A stretch of 64,000 bases of DNA from contig MVIG01000002.1 of assembly GCA_002086835.1 (NCBI GenBank), forward strand, positions 124,001-188,000. Direction: 5' to 3'. Below are positions 7,028 through 16,051 of the stretch, piece by piece (within the stretch, counting starts at the first letter, position 1; every line of letters begins with the position of its first letter). The notes beneath the pieces were generated by a model, which saw nothing but the letters and a program-made list of their open reading frames with translations, was not told the origin of the DNA and ran no database searches. The position numbers and the translations under genes are program-made. The DNA comes from Mycolicibacterium porcinum (GTDB taxonomy: Bacteria > Actinomycetota > Actinomycetes > Mycobacteriales > Mycobacteriaceae).

Positions 7028-8182
7028 ATGAGCACGCGCAATGGGGTCGAGCCTGCAGTGGGTACCGCGCCTGCACTGCAAAGCGTTCCGAACAGCCAGC
7101 TTGCTGACGGGTGGTGGCCGATTGCATTCGGAGACGAAATCGGTCAGCATCCAGGGGCTTTTCGGATAGGAGGGCACCGCTTGGCCGCCTACCGCGACGG
7201 GAACGGGGTCGTTCGGGCCGTCGAGGACGCCTGTCCGCATCGCCGGCTGCCACTGTCAATGGGACGTATCACCGAGGATGGCTACCTGCAATGCGGTTAC
7301 CACGGTTGGTGTTTCGATGGTGAGACGGGCCAGTGCACGAAAATTCCAAACCTCGCTCCCGATGAGCGCGTGCCTCGCGGGCTCAAGGTGGCGGTCTATT
7401 CGACCGCGGAGACTGTCGCAGATGTGCTGGGCTGGGGTCTGCGAACGCCGGCGCTGGCACCGCCGGTGGGGCCGCCGACCGGGGAGGAACCCGACGCGGG
7501 CACAACCATGTTCCATACCCAGACCGTGGGACGACTGGTGTTCGTGTGGATCGGTACGCAATCGCCGTCACCGCTCGACGACCTCTCCACCAATGCGGCC
7601 TACGCATTCGATCAACCTGAGTTGTCGGGTCAGGTGACCATCCGCGCGCCACACGCCGAGACGTGCGACGCGCTGGTATGGAATCCCGGCAAGTTGCTGG
7701 GTCTGGGGTGGCTCATCGGAGCCGGCGATGAGGTGGTCGGTCCGTCCGTACACACCGAGGATCACACGGTCCGGGTGAGCCGGCAGCGCTACGCACTTGA
7801 TCTCCCGCGAGCGTCGACATACGACACGCTCGCCAAGCGAGTCGTAACGCACATTGCGGCGACGGACGCGCGCACTGGCCGGACGCGGATCACAGTCGAT
7901 GGCTCGGCCCACCTGCCGGCCGCCGACCTCAGCGTCGCACTGACCCCGATTGGCAGTTACCGCACGGTGATTCGCTGGAGCGTAGCTTTCGACCGAGCGG
8001 CATCCGCACTGAACCGTTCTGCGCTCAAGGTCGCGGCTCGAGCGAGCCGATTGCACGGTGCCGCGCGCGCCGAAGCGGTGGTTGATGCCACCGAAGACGC
8101 GGTGGACGCTGCGGTTGACCGATTACGCGAGCTTCGCCGTCACGCACCTGTGGTACCCACCGATCAAGGAGATGTCTCATGA
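7028..8182 (+). CDS. Split Rieske oxygenase, Rieske subunit A2 (2Fe-2S only)
   Basis: This 384-residue paralogue of A1 has the Rieske motif C69-P-H71-x17-C89-G-Y-H92 in an intact domain (DGWWPIAFGDE upstream, FDGETGQC downstream). At the place of the oxygenase iron motif it reads ALVWNPGKLLGLG, so it too has no mononuclear-iron ligands. Both A proteins share the signatures RRLPLSMGR, PTGEEPD, GTTM, YA-DLPRAST and LTPI, so the family is real and constrained over its whole length, including the non-catalytic C-terminal half. The C-terminus ends in an acidic, Ala-rich helix. It overlaps B2 by ATGA, so the two are translationally coupled and probably form a complex in 1:1 ratio. Confidence 0.85.
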   Translation: MSTRNGVEPAVGTAPALQSVPNSQLADGWWPIAFGDEIGQHPGAFRIGGHRLAAYRDGNGVVRAVEDACPHRRLPLSMGRITEDGYLQCGYHGWCFDGETGQCTKIPNLAPDERVPRGLKVAVYSTAETVADVLGWGLRTPALAPPVGPPTGEEPDAGTTMFHTQTVGRLVFVWIGTQSPSPLDDLSTNAAYAFDQPELSGQVTIRAPHAETCDALVWNPGKLLGLGWLIGAGDEVVGPSVHTEDHTVRVSRQRYALDLPRASTYDTLAKRVVTHIAATDARTGRTRITVDGSAHLPAADLSVALTPIGSYRTVIRWSVAFDRAASALNRSALKVAARASRLHGAARAEAVVDATEDAVDAAVDRLRELRRHAPVVPTDQGDVS

Positions 8183-9210
8183 CTCAGACCGTGGACTCGA
8201 CGAAGCTCGCGCCCAAAAGTTTTCGGCCGGGAAGCTACGCATTGCGAGACGCCTGGTTTCCGTTGGTGCATACCAACCAAGTTCGTCGCTCACCGGTCCG
8301 GCGAGCGATACACGGTGATCCGGTGGTGTTCTACCGGGACAGCGATGGAGCGGTGCGGGCAGCGACCACGACCCCGCCCGGTGTCGGGCGCGAACCCAAA
8401 CGTGCTGGGTTCGCCGCCGAGTACAAGCAGTACCCGGTAATCGAGCGGTATGGCTACGCGTGGGTCTGGTACGGAGATGAGGCGAACGCCTCGCCCGAAC
8501 TCCTGCCGTGCATTCCGCACACGCCTGTCGAGGGGATGCCACGCCGCTTCGAGGCGACGATCGTCTACGACTCCACCTACGAACTGGTCTGCGAGAACCT
8601 CCTTGACCTCACCCACGCCGATTTCCTGCATTCGAAGCTGACCGGCGACGCGCTGTCCGAGGACGACGTGATCGAGGTCGAGTCAACGTCAGAAACGGTG
8701 ACGATGGTTCGTATTGCGCGGGGCAGGCCGATTCCGCAGATGCAGAAGGGTTTCGCAAGAGGTGCGACCACTCAGAATGTCCGCGCTGTCACGATCACCT
8801 ATGTGCGCAGCGGACTATGTGTGCTGCACGGTGATTTCAACCCGGGTATGTCGATGCCGATGATTCATCCGACCAACCCGGAGAGCCGCATTCGGTGCCG
8901 TGTCCCGGCGGTGTTCAATCCGCGCTATATGCCTGCGTTGGGGCGGGCGGTGTTTCCGCTATCCGCGCATCCCGTTGGCCGACAGGATAACTGGGCAGTA
9001 CGTAAACAGAATCTCAACTATCTGAACGGGACCCAGTGGCGGGAGGACAAGGTCGATCTGAGCTCCCGGTTCGACAAGGCCGGTCTGCGTTTTCGGAAGG
9101 TCTATCAACAGCTGGTGGCCCGCCAAGAGCAGGGCGACTATTCCTATCTGTCGGACTCCGGGATCGCACGAGACACCTCCGAGGAACTCGGTCTCGATCG
9201 ACGAGCCTGA
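8179..9210 (+). CDS. Split Rieske oxygenase, catalytic subunit B2 (mononuclear Fe only)
   Basis: This 343-residue paralogue of B1 has the catalytic motif N140-x2-D143-x2-H146-x4-H151 (ENLLDLTHADFLH, identical to B1) and the late Asp in VGRQDNWAVRKQN. The region that would carry the Rieske ligands (about 50-95) has no CxH or CxxH. D143 is the position that in ordinary Rieske oxygenases bridges the Rieske cluster of one subunit to the iron of the next; its conservation suggests that cluster A2 docks against B2 in the same geometry. It starts at the ATGA shared with the A2 stop. No ferredoxin or reductase gene is adjacent. Confidence 0.87.
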   Translation: MTQTVDSTKLAPKSFRPGSYALRDAWFPLVHTNQVRRSPVRRAIHGDPVVFYRDSDGAVRAATTTPPGVGREPKRAGFAAEYKQYPVIERYGYAWVWYGDEANASPELLPCIPHTPVEGMPRRFEATIVYDSTYELVCENLLDLTHADFLHSKLTGDALSEDDVIEVESTSETVTMVRIARGRPIPQMQKGFARGATTQNVRAVTITYVRSGLCVLHGDFNPGMSMPMIHPTNPESRIRCRVPAVFNPRYMPALGRAVFPLSAHPVGRQDNWAVRKQNLNYLNGTQWREDKVDLSSRFDKAGLRFRKVYQQLVARQEQGDYSYLSDSGIARDTSEELGLDRRA

Positions 9211-9225
9211 ATTCTGCCTACCGGA

Positions 9226-9239
9226 CCTCCGAAGGGAGG
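9226..9239. terminator. Small GC hairpin between convergent genes
   Basis: CCTCC-gaag-GGAGG lies between the B2 stop (9210) and the end of the minus-strand TetR gene (9247). The stem is short (5 bp) and there is no T tract, so this is a weak candidate for a shared terminator. Confidence 0.35.
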
Positions 9240-9246
9240 ACGGGCA

Positions 9247-9912
9247 TCACCGCACCTCGCTCGCATCGTCTTTCAGCATGGCGTCGCGCATTCGACGTGC
9301 CGACGGTGCCGGCGCGATGGGATGGGCGTGGTGGGTGTCGCATGCGGCGAGTAGGTAGCTGAGCAGGCGCCTCGACGCCGCGGGTGCGGCATCGGCGGCG
9401 CTGGTGACAACGCCCGCATTCGCCATCAGCAGCATGACCAGATCCTGTGGGCGAAACTCGGGGCGAAGACGTCCGGTCGCCTTGGCCTTGGCTATCAACG
9501 ACTGGAAGCCTCGATAGGTGGCCGAACGCTTGGCCTCGAAGGCGCCGGCTCTGGGAAATGTCATGGTCAGCACGTTGGTGAAGCCGCGGTCCTGATACTG
9601 CATGGTGCAGGCATGTTCGATGAACTCGCAGAACCCGTGCCATGGATCGGGATCGCGAAGGGCCTCGTTGACCGCGTCGTGGTAGCTATTCATCTTCTCC
9701 GCGAAGACGCCGGTGATCAGGTCGTCTCGGGTGGGGAAGCGCCGGAAGAGTGTGGCGATACCGACCCCTGCTCGACGCGCAACCTCGGCCATCGGGGCAT
9801 CGAGCCCCTGCTCGGCGAAGACCTGCCGCGCGGCATCGACAACGGCGGTACGGTTGCGCTCGGCATCGGTTCGTAGGGCCCGCCGGTGGGGGGCATCGCT
9901 GGAAGCCGTCAC
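9247..9912 (-). CDS. TetR-family transcriptional regulator
   Basis: This 221-residue protein starts at a GTG. The HTH is at about residues 35-62 (PMAEVARRAGVGIATLFRRF, then PTRDDLITGVF), a subtype of TetR seen widely in Mycobacterium and Streptomyces. It is convergent with split oxygenase pair 2 and lies 25 bp downstream of the 2-oxoacid oxidoreductase gene on the same strand, so it may be co-transcribed with that gene or regulate pair 2. Confidence 0.85.
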   Translation of the reverse strand: MTASSDAPHRRALRTDAERNRTAVVDAARQVFAEQGLDAPMAEVARRAGVGIATLFRRFPTRDDLITGVFAEKMNSYHDAVNEALRDPDPWHGFCEFIEHACTMQYQDRGFTNVLTMTFPRAGAFEAKRSATYRGFQSLIAKAKATGRLRPEFRPQDLVMLLMANAGVVTSAADAAPAASRRLLSYLLAACDTHHAHPIAPAPSARRMRDAMLKDDASEVR

Positions 9913-9937
9913 CGTGACAGCGTAGCTGCCAATCGGA

Positions 9938-12900
9938 TCAGGCCTTCCACTTCTTTCGCAGCGCCGACGTGTCGACCCCCAGTTCGTCCAGCCGCTCCAC
10001 GTAGCGGCCGATATTGCGCATCTTCACGTCCTCGTAGCCGCGAACCAGGTCCGGGGCCGATGCGGCGGCGACGGCATCGTCGTACGAGTTCTCCGACAGG
10101 TCGGCGAGCAGACCGCGCACCATCTCCTGGTAGTGGTCGGCAATCTGACGTTCGATACGGCGCATACGCGTATGCCCGAATGGGTCCAGCACGGTGCCAC
10201 GTAGGAAGCGGCCCTTGGCCAGGACCCGCAGCGCCCCGTGGGTTCCGGGACGCATGCCGATCTTCTTCTTGCGGCCCAGTGCCTTCAGCAGCGGTGGATG
10301 CAGCTTGTAGGTGAGGTGTTCGCCTTCGGGTACCTGCTTGCGCACCGACTCGATGAAGGCGGGGTCGGTGAGCATGCGGGCCACCTCGTACTCGTCCTTG
10401 TAGGCCATCAGTTTGTGCAATCCCCGCGCGACGGCCTCGGACAAGTCGGTGCGCTCGGTGATGCGTCGTTCCTGCGACCACGCATGGGTGACGAAGTCGA
10501 CGTACCTGGCCGCGATGCGATCCCCCTGGTAGGCAACGAGACCCGCGGCACGTCGCTCAAGAAGGACGCGGGCCTCGCCGACCACCGGGCAACTGGCAAG
10601 CAGGTGGGTCGGCACGACGGTGTCGGAGTGCTGTGCCTGGTTGGGCGGCTGGGTGGCGGTCCGGAACGCAGCCGGGTCGGCTACTGCCACCCGGCCCCAG
10701 CGGAACGCCGCCTGGTTCGCGGCGACGGCCACCCCGTTGATGGCGATCGCCTCCTCGATCGCTGCCGCCGGAATGGGCAGGCCACCAGCCTGATACGCGG
10801 CACCCACAAGGAGGAAGTTCGCCGACAACGTACTGCCGAAGAGGGTGTTGGCGGCGGTCAGGGCATCGAAGGCGGTGAGGGTTTTGGATCGTACGTCCAG
10901 GCGCGACAGCAGAGTGTCGTCGGAGGGATACTCGACCGCGCCGTCGTAGACCATTTCTCCGGTCGGTGTCCTGCTGGTCGAGGCGACGGCGGTGGTGCGA
11001 TTCGGATCGCCATAGCCGACGTTGCGGGCATCGACCGCGGTGAGCAGGTCGAACGCGAGCACGCAGTCGGCCGCGCCGGGACTGATCCGATTCGAGCGCT
11101 CGACCGCGACGGCGCTCAGCCGCAGATGAGACGTCACCGGCCCCGCCTTCTGGCTGAGCCCGGTCTGGTCCAGGCCTTCCACGTGCAGTCGGCTTCGCAG
11201 GGCAGCCATGCCGAGCACTTGGTTGACGGTGACAATGCCTGTTCCACCGATGCCTGCCAGGAAGACGTTGTGAATGCCGGTGATTGGCCGTTGTGCGGGA
11301 TCGGCGACCTCGGGCGGAGTGGGAGCCTGTGGTCGTGCCGCCGCGGACGGCTGATCCGGGACCTCGACGGTGACAAAGGAGGGGCAGTCGCCGTCGAGGC
11401 AGCTGTAGTCGGTGTTGCAGGTCGTCTGATCGATCCGGGTCTTGCGTCCGAATTCGGTTTCGACCGGTTTCACGGACAGGCAATTGCTCTTAACGCCGCA
11501 GTCGCCGCAACCCTCGCACACCGCTTCGTTGATGACGACGCGCGTGCGGCGCACGGGCATGGTGCCGCGTTTGCGCTTGCGCCGCGCGTCGGCGGCGCAG
11601 TGTTGGTCGTAGATCAGCACGGTGACGCCCTTGGTGTCGCGCAACATGCGCTGGGCTTCGTCGAGGCGGTCTCGGTGCCAGACCTGCACGCCGGAGGCGA
11701 ATGTGGCGCCGTCGTGCCGCTCCGGTTCGTCGGCGCAGACGATGACCTTGGTCGCGCCATCGGCGACGAGCTTGTGCGTCAGCTGAGGGACGGTGAGGCC
11801 GGCCTCGACAACTTGAGCACCCGTCATGGCGACCGCGGAGTTGAACAGGACCTTGTACGTGATGTTGACCCCGGCGGCGACGCAGGCCTGGACGGCCAGC
11901 TGACCGGAGTGGAAATACGTTCCGTCGCCGACGTTCTGGAAGATGTGGTCGACGTCGGTGAACGGCGACTGGCCGATCCACTGCGCGCCCTCGCCGCCCA
12001 TCTGAGTCAGTCCGCTCACCTGTGAATCGGTCCTGGCCGACATGGTGACCAAGGTGTGGCATCCGATACCGCCGCCGGCCAACGATCCCTCGGGCACGGC
12101 GGTGGAACGATTGTGTGGGCAACCCGAGCAGAAGTACGCGGTGCGCTTGGTGGGCAGCACCGTCAGCTCCAACGTCGGGGGCGGCGGCGAAGGCAGCGTG
12201 ATCCGCTCCCGCAACACCCGGCGCAGTGGAGCGGTCAGGCGGGCGGCGGTGAGTTCGCCGTCCGGAGGAATGAGCTTGCGGCGCTCGGAATCCCGCTTGC
12301 CGAGTACCTGCGGGCCATCGCTGCGTCCATAGAGCGCGTCCTTGACCTGAGCCTCGACGAATGCGGTCTTGTCCTCGACCACCAGCACTTGCTGGACGCC
12401 GCGGGCGAGCCGGACGATCTTGTCTGCGCCGAGCGGGTACGGCATGCCGACGCGCAGAATTCGGATGCCCGCGCTGTACAGGGCCGCCTCGCTCAGCCCC
12501 AGCTCCAGCAGGGCTTCGCGGACGGAGTCGTAGGCGGTCCCGACGGCGACGATGCCCAACCAGGCGTCGGCCGGATCGACCTCGATGGCGTCGATGTCGT
12601 TGGCCGCGTTGAAGGCTTCCACCATCGCCCAGCGCGGTCCGTACAGGTCGGCCTCGGCGAGCACGCTGTCGGGGGGAGCGGCGAGCACCCGCTGGCGGTA
12701 TGTCCAGGGGCGGCCTTCCCATTCGATGGTGGGTGCCACGATGTCGAAGTCGGCGAAGTCGCGCCTCAGCGTCCACAGACCGTCGGCGACGTCGGCGACG
12801 ATCTTCATGGCCGGCCAGCACCCCGAGGCGCGGGACAGCGCGATTCCGTACAGGCCGAAGGCGACGAGTTCTTCGGCGTTGCGGGGGAAGAAGATCGGCA

Positions 12901-13426
12901 TGGATAGTGCTGCGAGGGATCGTTCACTGGCGGCGGGCACGCTCGATGACTTGGCGGCCGGGTCATCACCGACCAGCGCGAGCGCGCCGCCGCTCGGATT
13001 CGCCCCGTACATCGCGGCATGCCGCAGTGCGTCGCTGGCGCGATCCAGCCCAGGGCCCTTGCCGTACCAGACGCCGACCACGCCGTCGGCGGAACGCTTT
13101 CCGCGTGGCAGTTCCAACTGGCTGCCCCACACCGCGGTGGCCGCGAGTTCCTCGTTCATCCCGGGGACCAGCTTTACGTGGTGATCGGTGCGGAGCTCGG
13201 GAAGGTCGGCCAACAGCTGGTCGAGTCCGGCCAGCGGGCTGCCCTGATAGCCGGAAACGAAAGTGGCGACGTTTTTTTGAGCCCGTAGGTCGCGCACGTG
13301 TTGTTCGACCAACAGGCGCGCAATGGCCTGCACGCCGGTCAACAACACCGGTCCCGACGAGGGGCGGTACCGCTGCTCGAGGGTTGATTCGACGGCTGGT
13401 GTTTCTGGGTTATGCAGATCGGTCAT
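9938..13426 (-). CDS. Indolepyruvate ferredoxin oxidoreductase family protein (fused)
   Basis: This 1162-residue fused 2-oxoacid:ferredoxin oxidoreductase is of the indolepyruvate type, oxidising aryl or branched 2-oxo acids to acyl-CoA with transfer of electrons to ferredoxin. Order: N-terminal pyrimidine-binding domain (FVSGYQGSPLAGLD near residue 58); TPP domain with CSGCPHNRS and GGGIGCHTL (about 430-460) and GEGAQWIGQSPF; a ferredoxin-like cysteine cluster CEGCGDCGVKSNC and CNTDYSCLDGDCPSF (about 635-690); and the gamma domain (IAGIGGTGIVTVNQVLG, about 728) to the end. It is divergent from an Lrp/AsnC regulator across a dyad at 13523, a usual arrangement for amino-acid-derived 2-oxo acid catabolism. 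Confidence 0.9.
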   Translation of the reverse strand: MTDLHNPETPAVESTLEQRYRPSSGPVLLTGVQAIARLLVEQHVRDLRAQKNVATFVSGYQGSPLAGLDQLLADLPELRTDHHVKLVPGMNEELAATAVWGSQLELPRGKRSADGVVGVWYGKGPGLDRASDALRHAAMYGANPSGGALALVGDDPAAKSSSVPAASERSLAALSMPIFFPRNAEELVAFGLYGIALSRASGCWPAMKIVADVADGLWTLRRDFADFDIVAPTIEWEGRPWTYRQRVLAAPPDSVLAEADLYGPRWAMVEAFNAANDIDAIEVDPADAWLGIVAVGTAYDSVREALLELGLSEAALYSAGIRILRVGMPYPLGADKIVRLARGVQQVLVVEDKTAFVEAQVKDALYGRSDGPQVLGKRDSERRKLIPPDGELTAARLTAPLRRVLRERITLPSPPPPTLELTVLPTKRTAYFCSGCPHNRSTAVPEGSLAGGGIGCHTLVTMSARTDSQVSGLTQMGGEGAQWIGQSPFTDVDHIFQNVGDGTYFHSGQLAVQACVAAGVNITYKVLFNSAVAMTGAQVVEAGLTVPQLTHKLVADGATKVIVCADEPERHDGATFASGVQVWHRDRLDEAQRMLRDTKGVTVLIYDQHCAADARRKRKRGTMPVRRTRVVINEAVCEGCGDCGVKSNCLSVKPVETEFGRKTRIDQTTCNTDYSCLDGDCPSFVTVEVPDQPSAAARPQAPTPPEVADPAQRPITGIHNVFLAGIGGTGIVTVNQVLGMAALRSRLHVEGLDQTGLSQKAGPVTSHLRLSAVAVERSNRISPGAADCVLAFDLLTAVDARNVGYGDPNRTTAVASTSRTPTGEMVYDGAVEYPSDDTLLSRLDVRSKTLTAFDALTAANTLFGSTLSANFLLVGAAYQAGGLPIPAAAIEEAIAINGVAVAANQAAFRWGRVAVADPAAFRTATQPPNQAQHSDTVVPTHLLASCPVVGEARVLLERRAAGLVAYQGDRIAARYVDFVTHAWSQERRITERTDLSEAVARGLHKLMAYKDEYEVARMLTDPAFIESVRKQVPEGEHLTYKLHPPLLKALGRKKKIGMRPGTHGALRVLAKGRFLRGTVLDPFGHTRMRRIERQIADHYQEMVRGLLADLSENSYDDAVAAASAPDLVRGYEDVKMRNIGRYVERLDELGVDTSALRKKWKA

Positions 13427-13522
13427 GGCGCCTCACCGTCCAGAGGGTTTGTGCTGTCACTACTCGTATTTGTGATCCGCAGGTATGTCCAACACTTGCT
13501 TTGAATGTCGTTCGGGTCAACT

Positions 13523-13540
13523 ATTAGTGCAATAACTAAT
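13523..13540. promoter_or_regulatory. Perfect AT-rich dyad, probable Lrp/AsnC operator
   Basis: ATTAGT-GCAATA-ACTAAT is a perfect 6-6-6 inverted repeat in the 151-bp space between the divergent oxidoreductase gene and the Lrp/AsnC gene, 38 bp before the regulator's GTG. Lrp-type proteins favour short AT-rich dyads like this. It could serve both autoregulation and control of the oxidoreductase. Confidence 0.65.
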
Positions 13541-13577
13541 CATCAGGGTCAGTTGGCCACTCGGACCTCACGGACAG

Positions 13578-14087
13578 GTGACGAAATTGCTCAGTATCGA
13601 TCGGCTCGACGTCGAGCTTCTCGAAATGCTCGCTTCGGACGCGCGGGTCGGTGTTGTCGAACTGGCGTCCAGACTTGGTATTTCGCGCAATACCGTGCAG
13701 GCCCGCCTGCGTCGGCTCGAGGAGGGCGGATTGCTCACGGGATACCGGCCCGAGCTCATGCTCAAGCAGGCTGGGATCTCGACCGAGGCCTTCATCGGGC
13801 TGGAGGTTCAGCAGGGCCGACTCGCTTCTATCGTCGACGCACTGATCGCGATGCCGCAGGTATTGGAGATTCACGCCACCACCGGGCGCGAGGACCTGCT
13901 GGTGCGCGTGGCCACCGAGACCCAGGCCGAGCTGCAGAAGCTGATCGAAGCCATCGTCGGAACCGTGGGGGTGGTGCACTCGACGACGACGCTGGCCTTG
14001 ACCACACCGTTGCCGTATCGGTCGGTGCCGCTGCTCAAACACGTCGCCCGGGATGCCGGATGGGGGCGGTCGACACCCCGGGCCTGA
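13578..14087 (+). CDS. Lrp/AsnC-family transcriptional regulator
   Basis: This 169-residue protein has the Lrp/AsnC winged HTH at residues 5-60 (LDVELLEMLASDARVGVVEL, then LGISRNTVQARLRRLEE) and a RAM ligand-binding domain in the C-terminal half (VLEIHATTGREDLLVRV). The start is GTG 13578. Divergent placement next to the fused 2-oxoacid oxidoreductase suggests amino-acid-responsive control of that gene. Confidence 0.88.
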   Translation: MTKLLSIDRLDVELLEMLASDARVGVVELASRLGISRNTVQARLRRLEEGGLLTGYRPELMLKQAGISTEAFIGLEVQQGRLASIVDALIAMPQVLEIHATTGREDLLVRVATETQAELQKLIEAIVGTVGVVHSTTTLALTTPLPYRSVPLLKHVARDAGWGRSTPRA

Positions 14088-14118
14088 CGTCCTCGGACTG
14101 ACAGCCGTCTGACGATGA

Positions 14119-14982
14119 TCAGCCGCTTTCGACCGGCTGGTGCCGCCGATCGGCGATGACGAGGGTGAGCTCGCAGCCATCGGGCCCCGCGACGAGTTCG
14201 GGCATCGGTTCGTCGGCCCGCTGCACCCGCATATCGCCGGACCGGTACTCAGCCGTGTCGATGGTGAGGCTGCCACTGGTTACGATGAGGAACTGCTCGG
14301 TGCCGCAGACACTTTGGGGTCGAATGGTCTCGTCGGCAGTGGCATTGATCAGTCGGACGGACGGTCCTGCCGTCGCATCGCCGAACACGCCATGCAGTGG
14401 AGCATCTGTGGCGAGGGTGGCCACGGACCCTTGCAGATAGCCACGCGAACAGCCACCCTTGTCGGTCTCGACAGCGGCGGTTCCCCTGGGCCCGGCGGGA
14501 TGTGCGTAATCGCCGGCGTCGGCTGCGCGGAAGTTGTCGCCGCCGTCGATCAGGGTCTCCTTGTCCGCCTCGGCCATGATCGTCGGCAGTGCCCCGCGGC
14601 GATCGCCGATGATCAGGACGATCCACACCGGATCCCCCGAGGCCGGATGCTCCCGATAGACCTTGCCGGCTTCCTAGAACATGAAGTCGCCGGTGTGCAG
14701 CGGCCTGCCGCCGACGTTCCACTCGCCGCCGGCCAGCACCCGAAACTGGTCGCTGCCATGAAAGTGCGGGGGATCGACCACATGGCGCCAGTCCAGTGGT
14801 TCCTCCGGCATCGAGGTGACCAGCCCGAGTTGTACCAGCGGGCCGGCCTGCGGATCACCGATCCCAAAGGTGTAGTTCTTGATGGACCCGGCCGGGGTCA
14901 TCGATGGCCAGGTGTCCTGCGCCCGGTAACTGATGTCCAGGTGATCACCCTCGAGTGTCAGCACATCTTGCCCGTCGAACAC
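14119..14982 (-). pseudogene. Cupin-domain protein interrupted by an in-frame TAG
   Basis: One continuous minus-strand frame of 288 codons encodes a two-cupin protein: first cupin with PPHFHGSDQFRVLAGGEWNVG and PLHTGDFMF, then TAG at 14674-14676, then EAGKVYREHPASGDPVWIVL in the same frame and a second cupin with EQFLIVTSGSLTI. The conserved reading continues on both sides of the stop, and a single C-to-T change from CAG (Gln) would explain it. Most likely an inactive allele, or two polypeptides if translation restarts. GTG 14982 with gagaag upstream is taken as the start; GTG 15024 is an alternative. Other cupins of this layout are small-molecule dioxygenases or sensors; the function here is unknown. 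Confidence 0.75.
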
Positions 14983-15067
14983 GGTACTTCTCGTTGCCTC
15001 GAAGCCAATGAGCAATTTGAACACACTCCGTTTATTTCGTTCAACGGATTGCGGTATCTTTCGAGGC

Positions 15068-16051
15068 GTGCAAGCAGCTGTGGCGCGGTCGCTGGGGGGC
15101 CCGGATGTGGTTCGGATCGAAGAGGTTGCCTCTCCGGATTTGAGGCCCGGCACCGCACGCGTTGCGGTGCACTCGGCGGCGGTGAACTTTCCCGATCTGC
15201 TTGTGCTGGCAGGCAAATACCAGGCCAAGGTGCTGCCACCGTATACCCCGGGATGCGAGTTCTCGGGCCGGGTGCTCGAAGTCGCCGACGGTGTGACCGG
15301 GGTCCGGGTCGGGGATGTGGTGTTCGGATTGGCGACCCACGGGGCGTTCGCCGAAGAGGTGGTGCTCGACGCCGCCAGGTTGACCGCGTTGCCCGCAGGC
15401 GCCCGCGTGGACATGCGCCAACTTGCCGCGTTCGGCGTGACGTACACGACCGCCTACCACGCTTTGCGGACCTTCGCCGACGTGCAACCCGGTGAGTACG
15501 TGACGGTGCTCGGCGCTGCCGGAGGTGTCGGCCTGGCGGCGGTCGACGTGGCGATCGCCCTGGGCGCCAAGCCTGTTGCGGTCGCAGGATCGGCCGCCAA
15601 ACTTGCCGTCGCCGCCGAGAGGGGGGCCGTCGGCTCCGTCAACTACACGTCAGAAGACGTCAAGGCCCGCCTCAATGAACTCACCGGAGGCGGTGCGTCG
15701 GTGGTCATCGACCCCGTCGGCGGCCCGTTCGCAGAACCGGCCTTGCGTGCGATGCGGTGGGGTGGGCGCTACGTCGTGCTGGGCTTCGCCGCGGGTGACA
15801 TTCCACGAATCCCGCTCAACCTGGTGCTGCTCAAGGGCATTCGGGTGATGGGGTTCGAGAACCGCACCATCCTCGATCATCTGCCCGACGTGGCGGCCGC
15901 CCACCGCACCGAGGTGCTGAAGCTCCTCCTCGACGGCGCGGTGCGACCACACGTCGGTGCGGTGTATCCGCTGGGCGAAATCGATTCTGCATTAACCGAA
16001 CTGGCCGAGCGCCGGGCAGTCGGAAAGGTTGTCGTGAGCATTTCCGAATAG
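15068..16051 (+). CDS. NADPH:quinone oxidoreductase (zinc-independent MDR family)
   Basis: This 327-residue protein is a medium-chain dehydrogenase/reductase without structural-zinc cysteines. N-terminal GroES-like domain: VNFPDLLVLAGKYQ, PPYTPGCEFSG (near 50-75). Rossmann domain: TVLGAAGGVGLAAVDVAIALGAK (about 140-160). The family reduces quinones or enones with NADPH. GTG 15068 is chosen because the VQAAVARSLGGPD N-terminus fits the family; an upstream ATG at 15008 would add 20 unrelated residues. It is divergent from the broken cupin gene and its last 60 bp overlap the 3' end of the P450 gene on the other strand. Confidence 0.87.
   Translation: MQAAVARSLGGPDVVRIEEVASPDLRPGTARVAVHSAAVNFPDLLVLAGKYQAKVLPPYTPGCEFSGRVLEVADGVTGVRVGDVVFGLATHGAFAEEVVLDAARLTALPAGARVDMRQLAAFGVTYTTAYHALRTFADVQPGEYVTVLGAAGGVGLAAVDVAIALGAKPVAVAGSAAKLAVAAERGAVGSVNYTSEDVKARLNELTGGGASVVIDPVGGPFAEPALRAMRWGGRYVVLGFAAGDIPRIPLNLVLLKGIRVMGFENRTILDHLPDVAAAHRTEVLKLLLDGAVRPHVGAVYPLGEIDSALTELAERRAVGKVVVSISE

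Noticed and set aside
1217-9210. B proteins as sequencing-damaged ordinary Rieske oxygenases
   Set aside because: Both B proteins are open over their full length and lack the cluster ligands independently, and both A proteins lack the iron ligands. Errors would not give the same complementary pattern twice.
10238-12025. Plus-strand open frame of 595 codons
   Set aside because: It lies wholly antisense to the 2-oxoacid oxidoreductase, shows no domain and has Gly/Arg/Val-rich shadow composition.
11490-12821. Minus-strand 443-codon frame within the oxidoreductase gene
   Set aside because: Arg-rich +1 shadow of the real gene, which has clear domains through this region.
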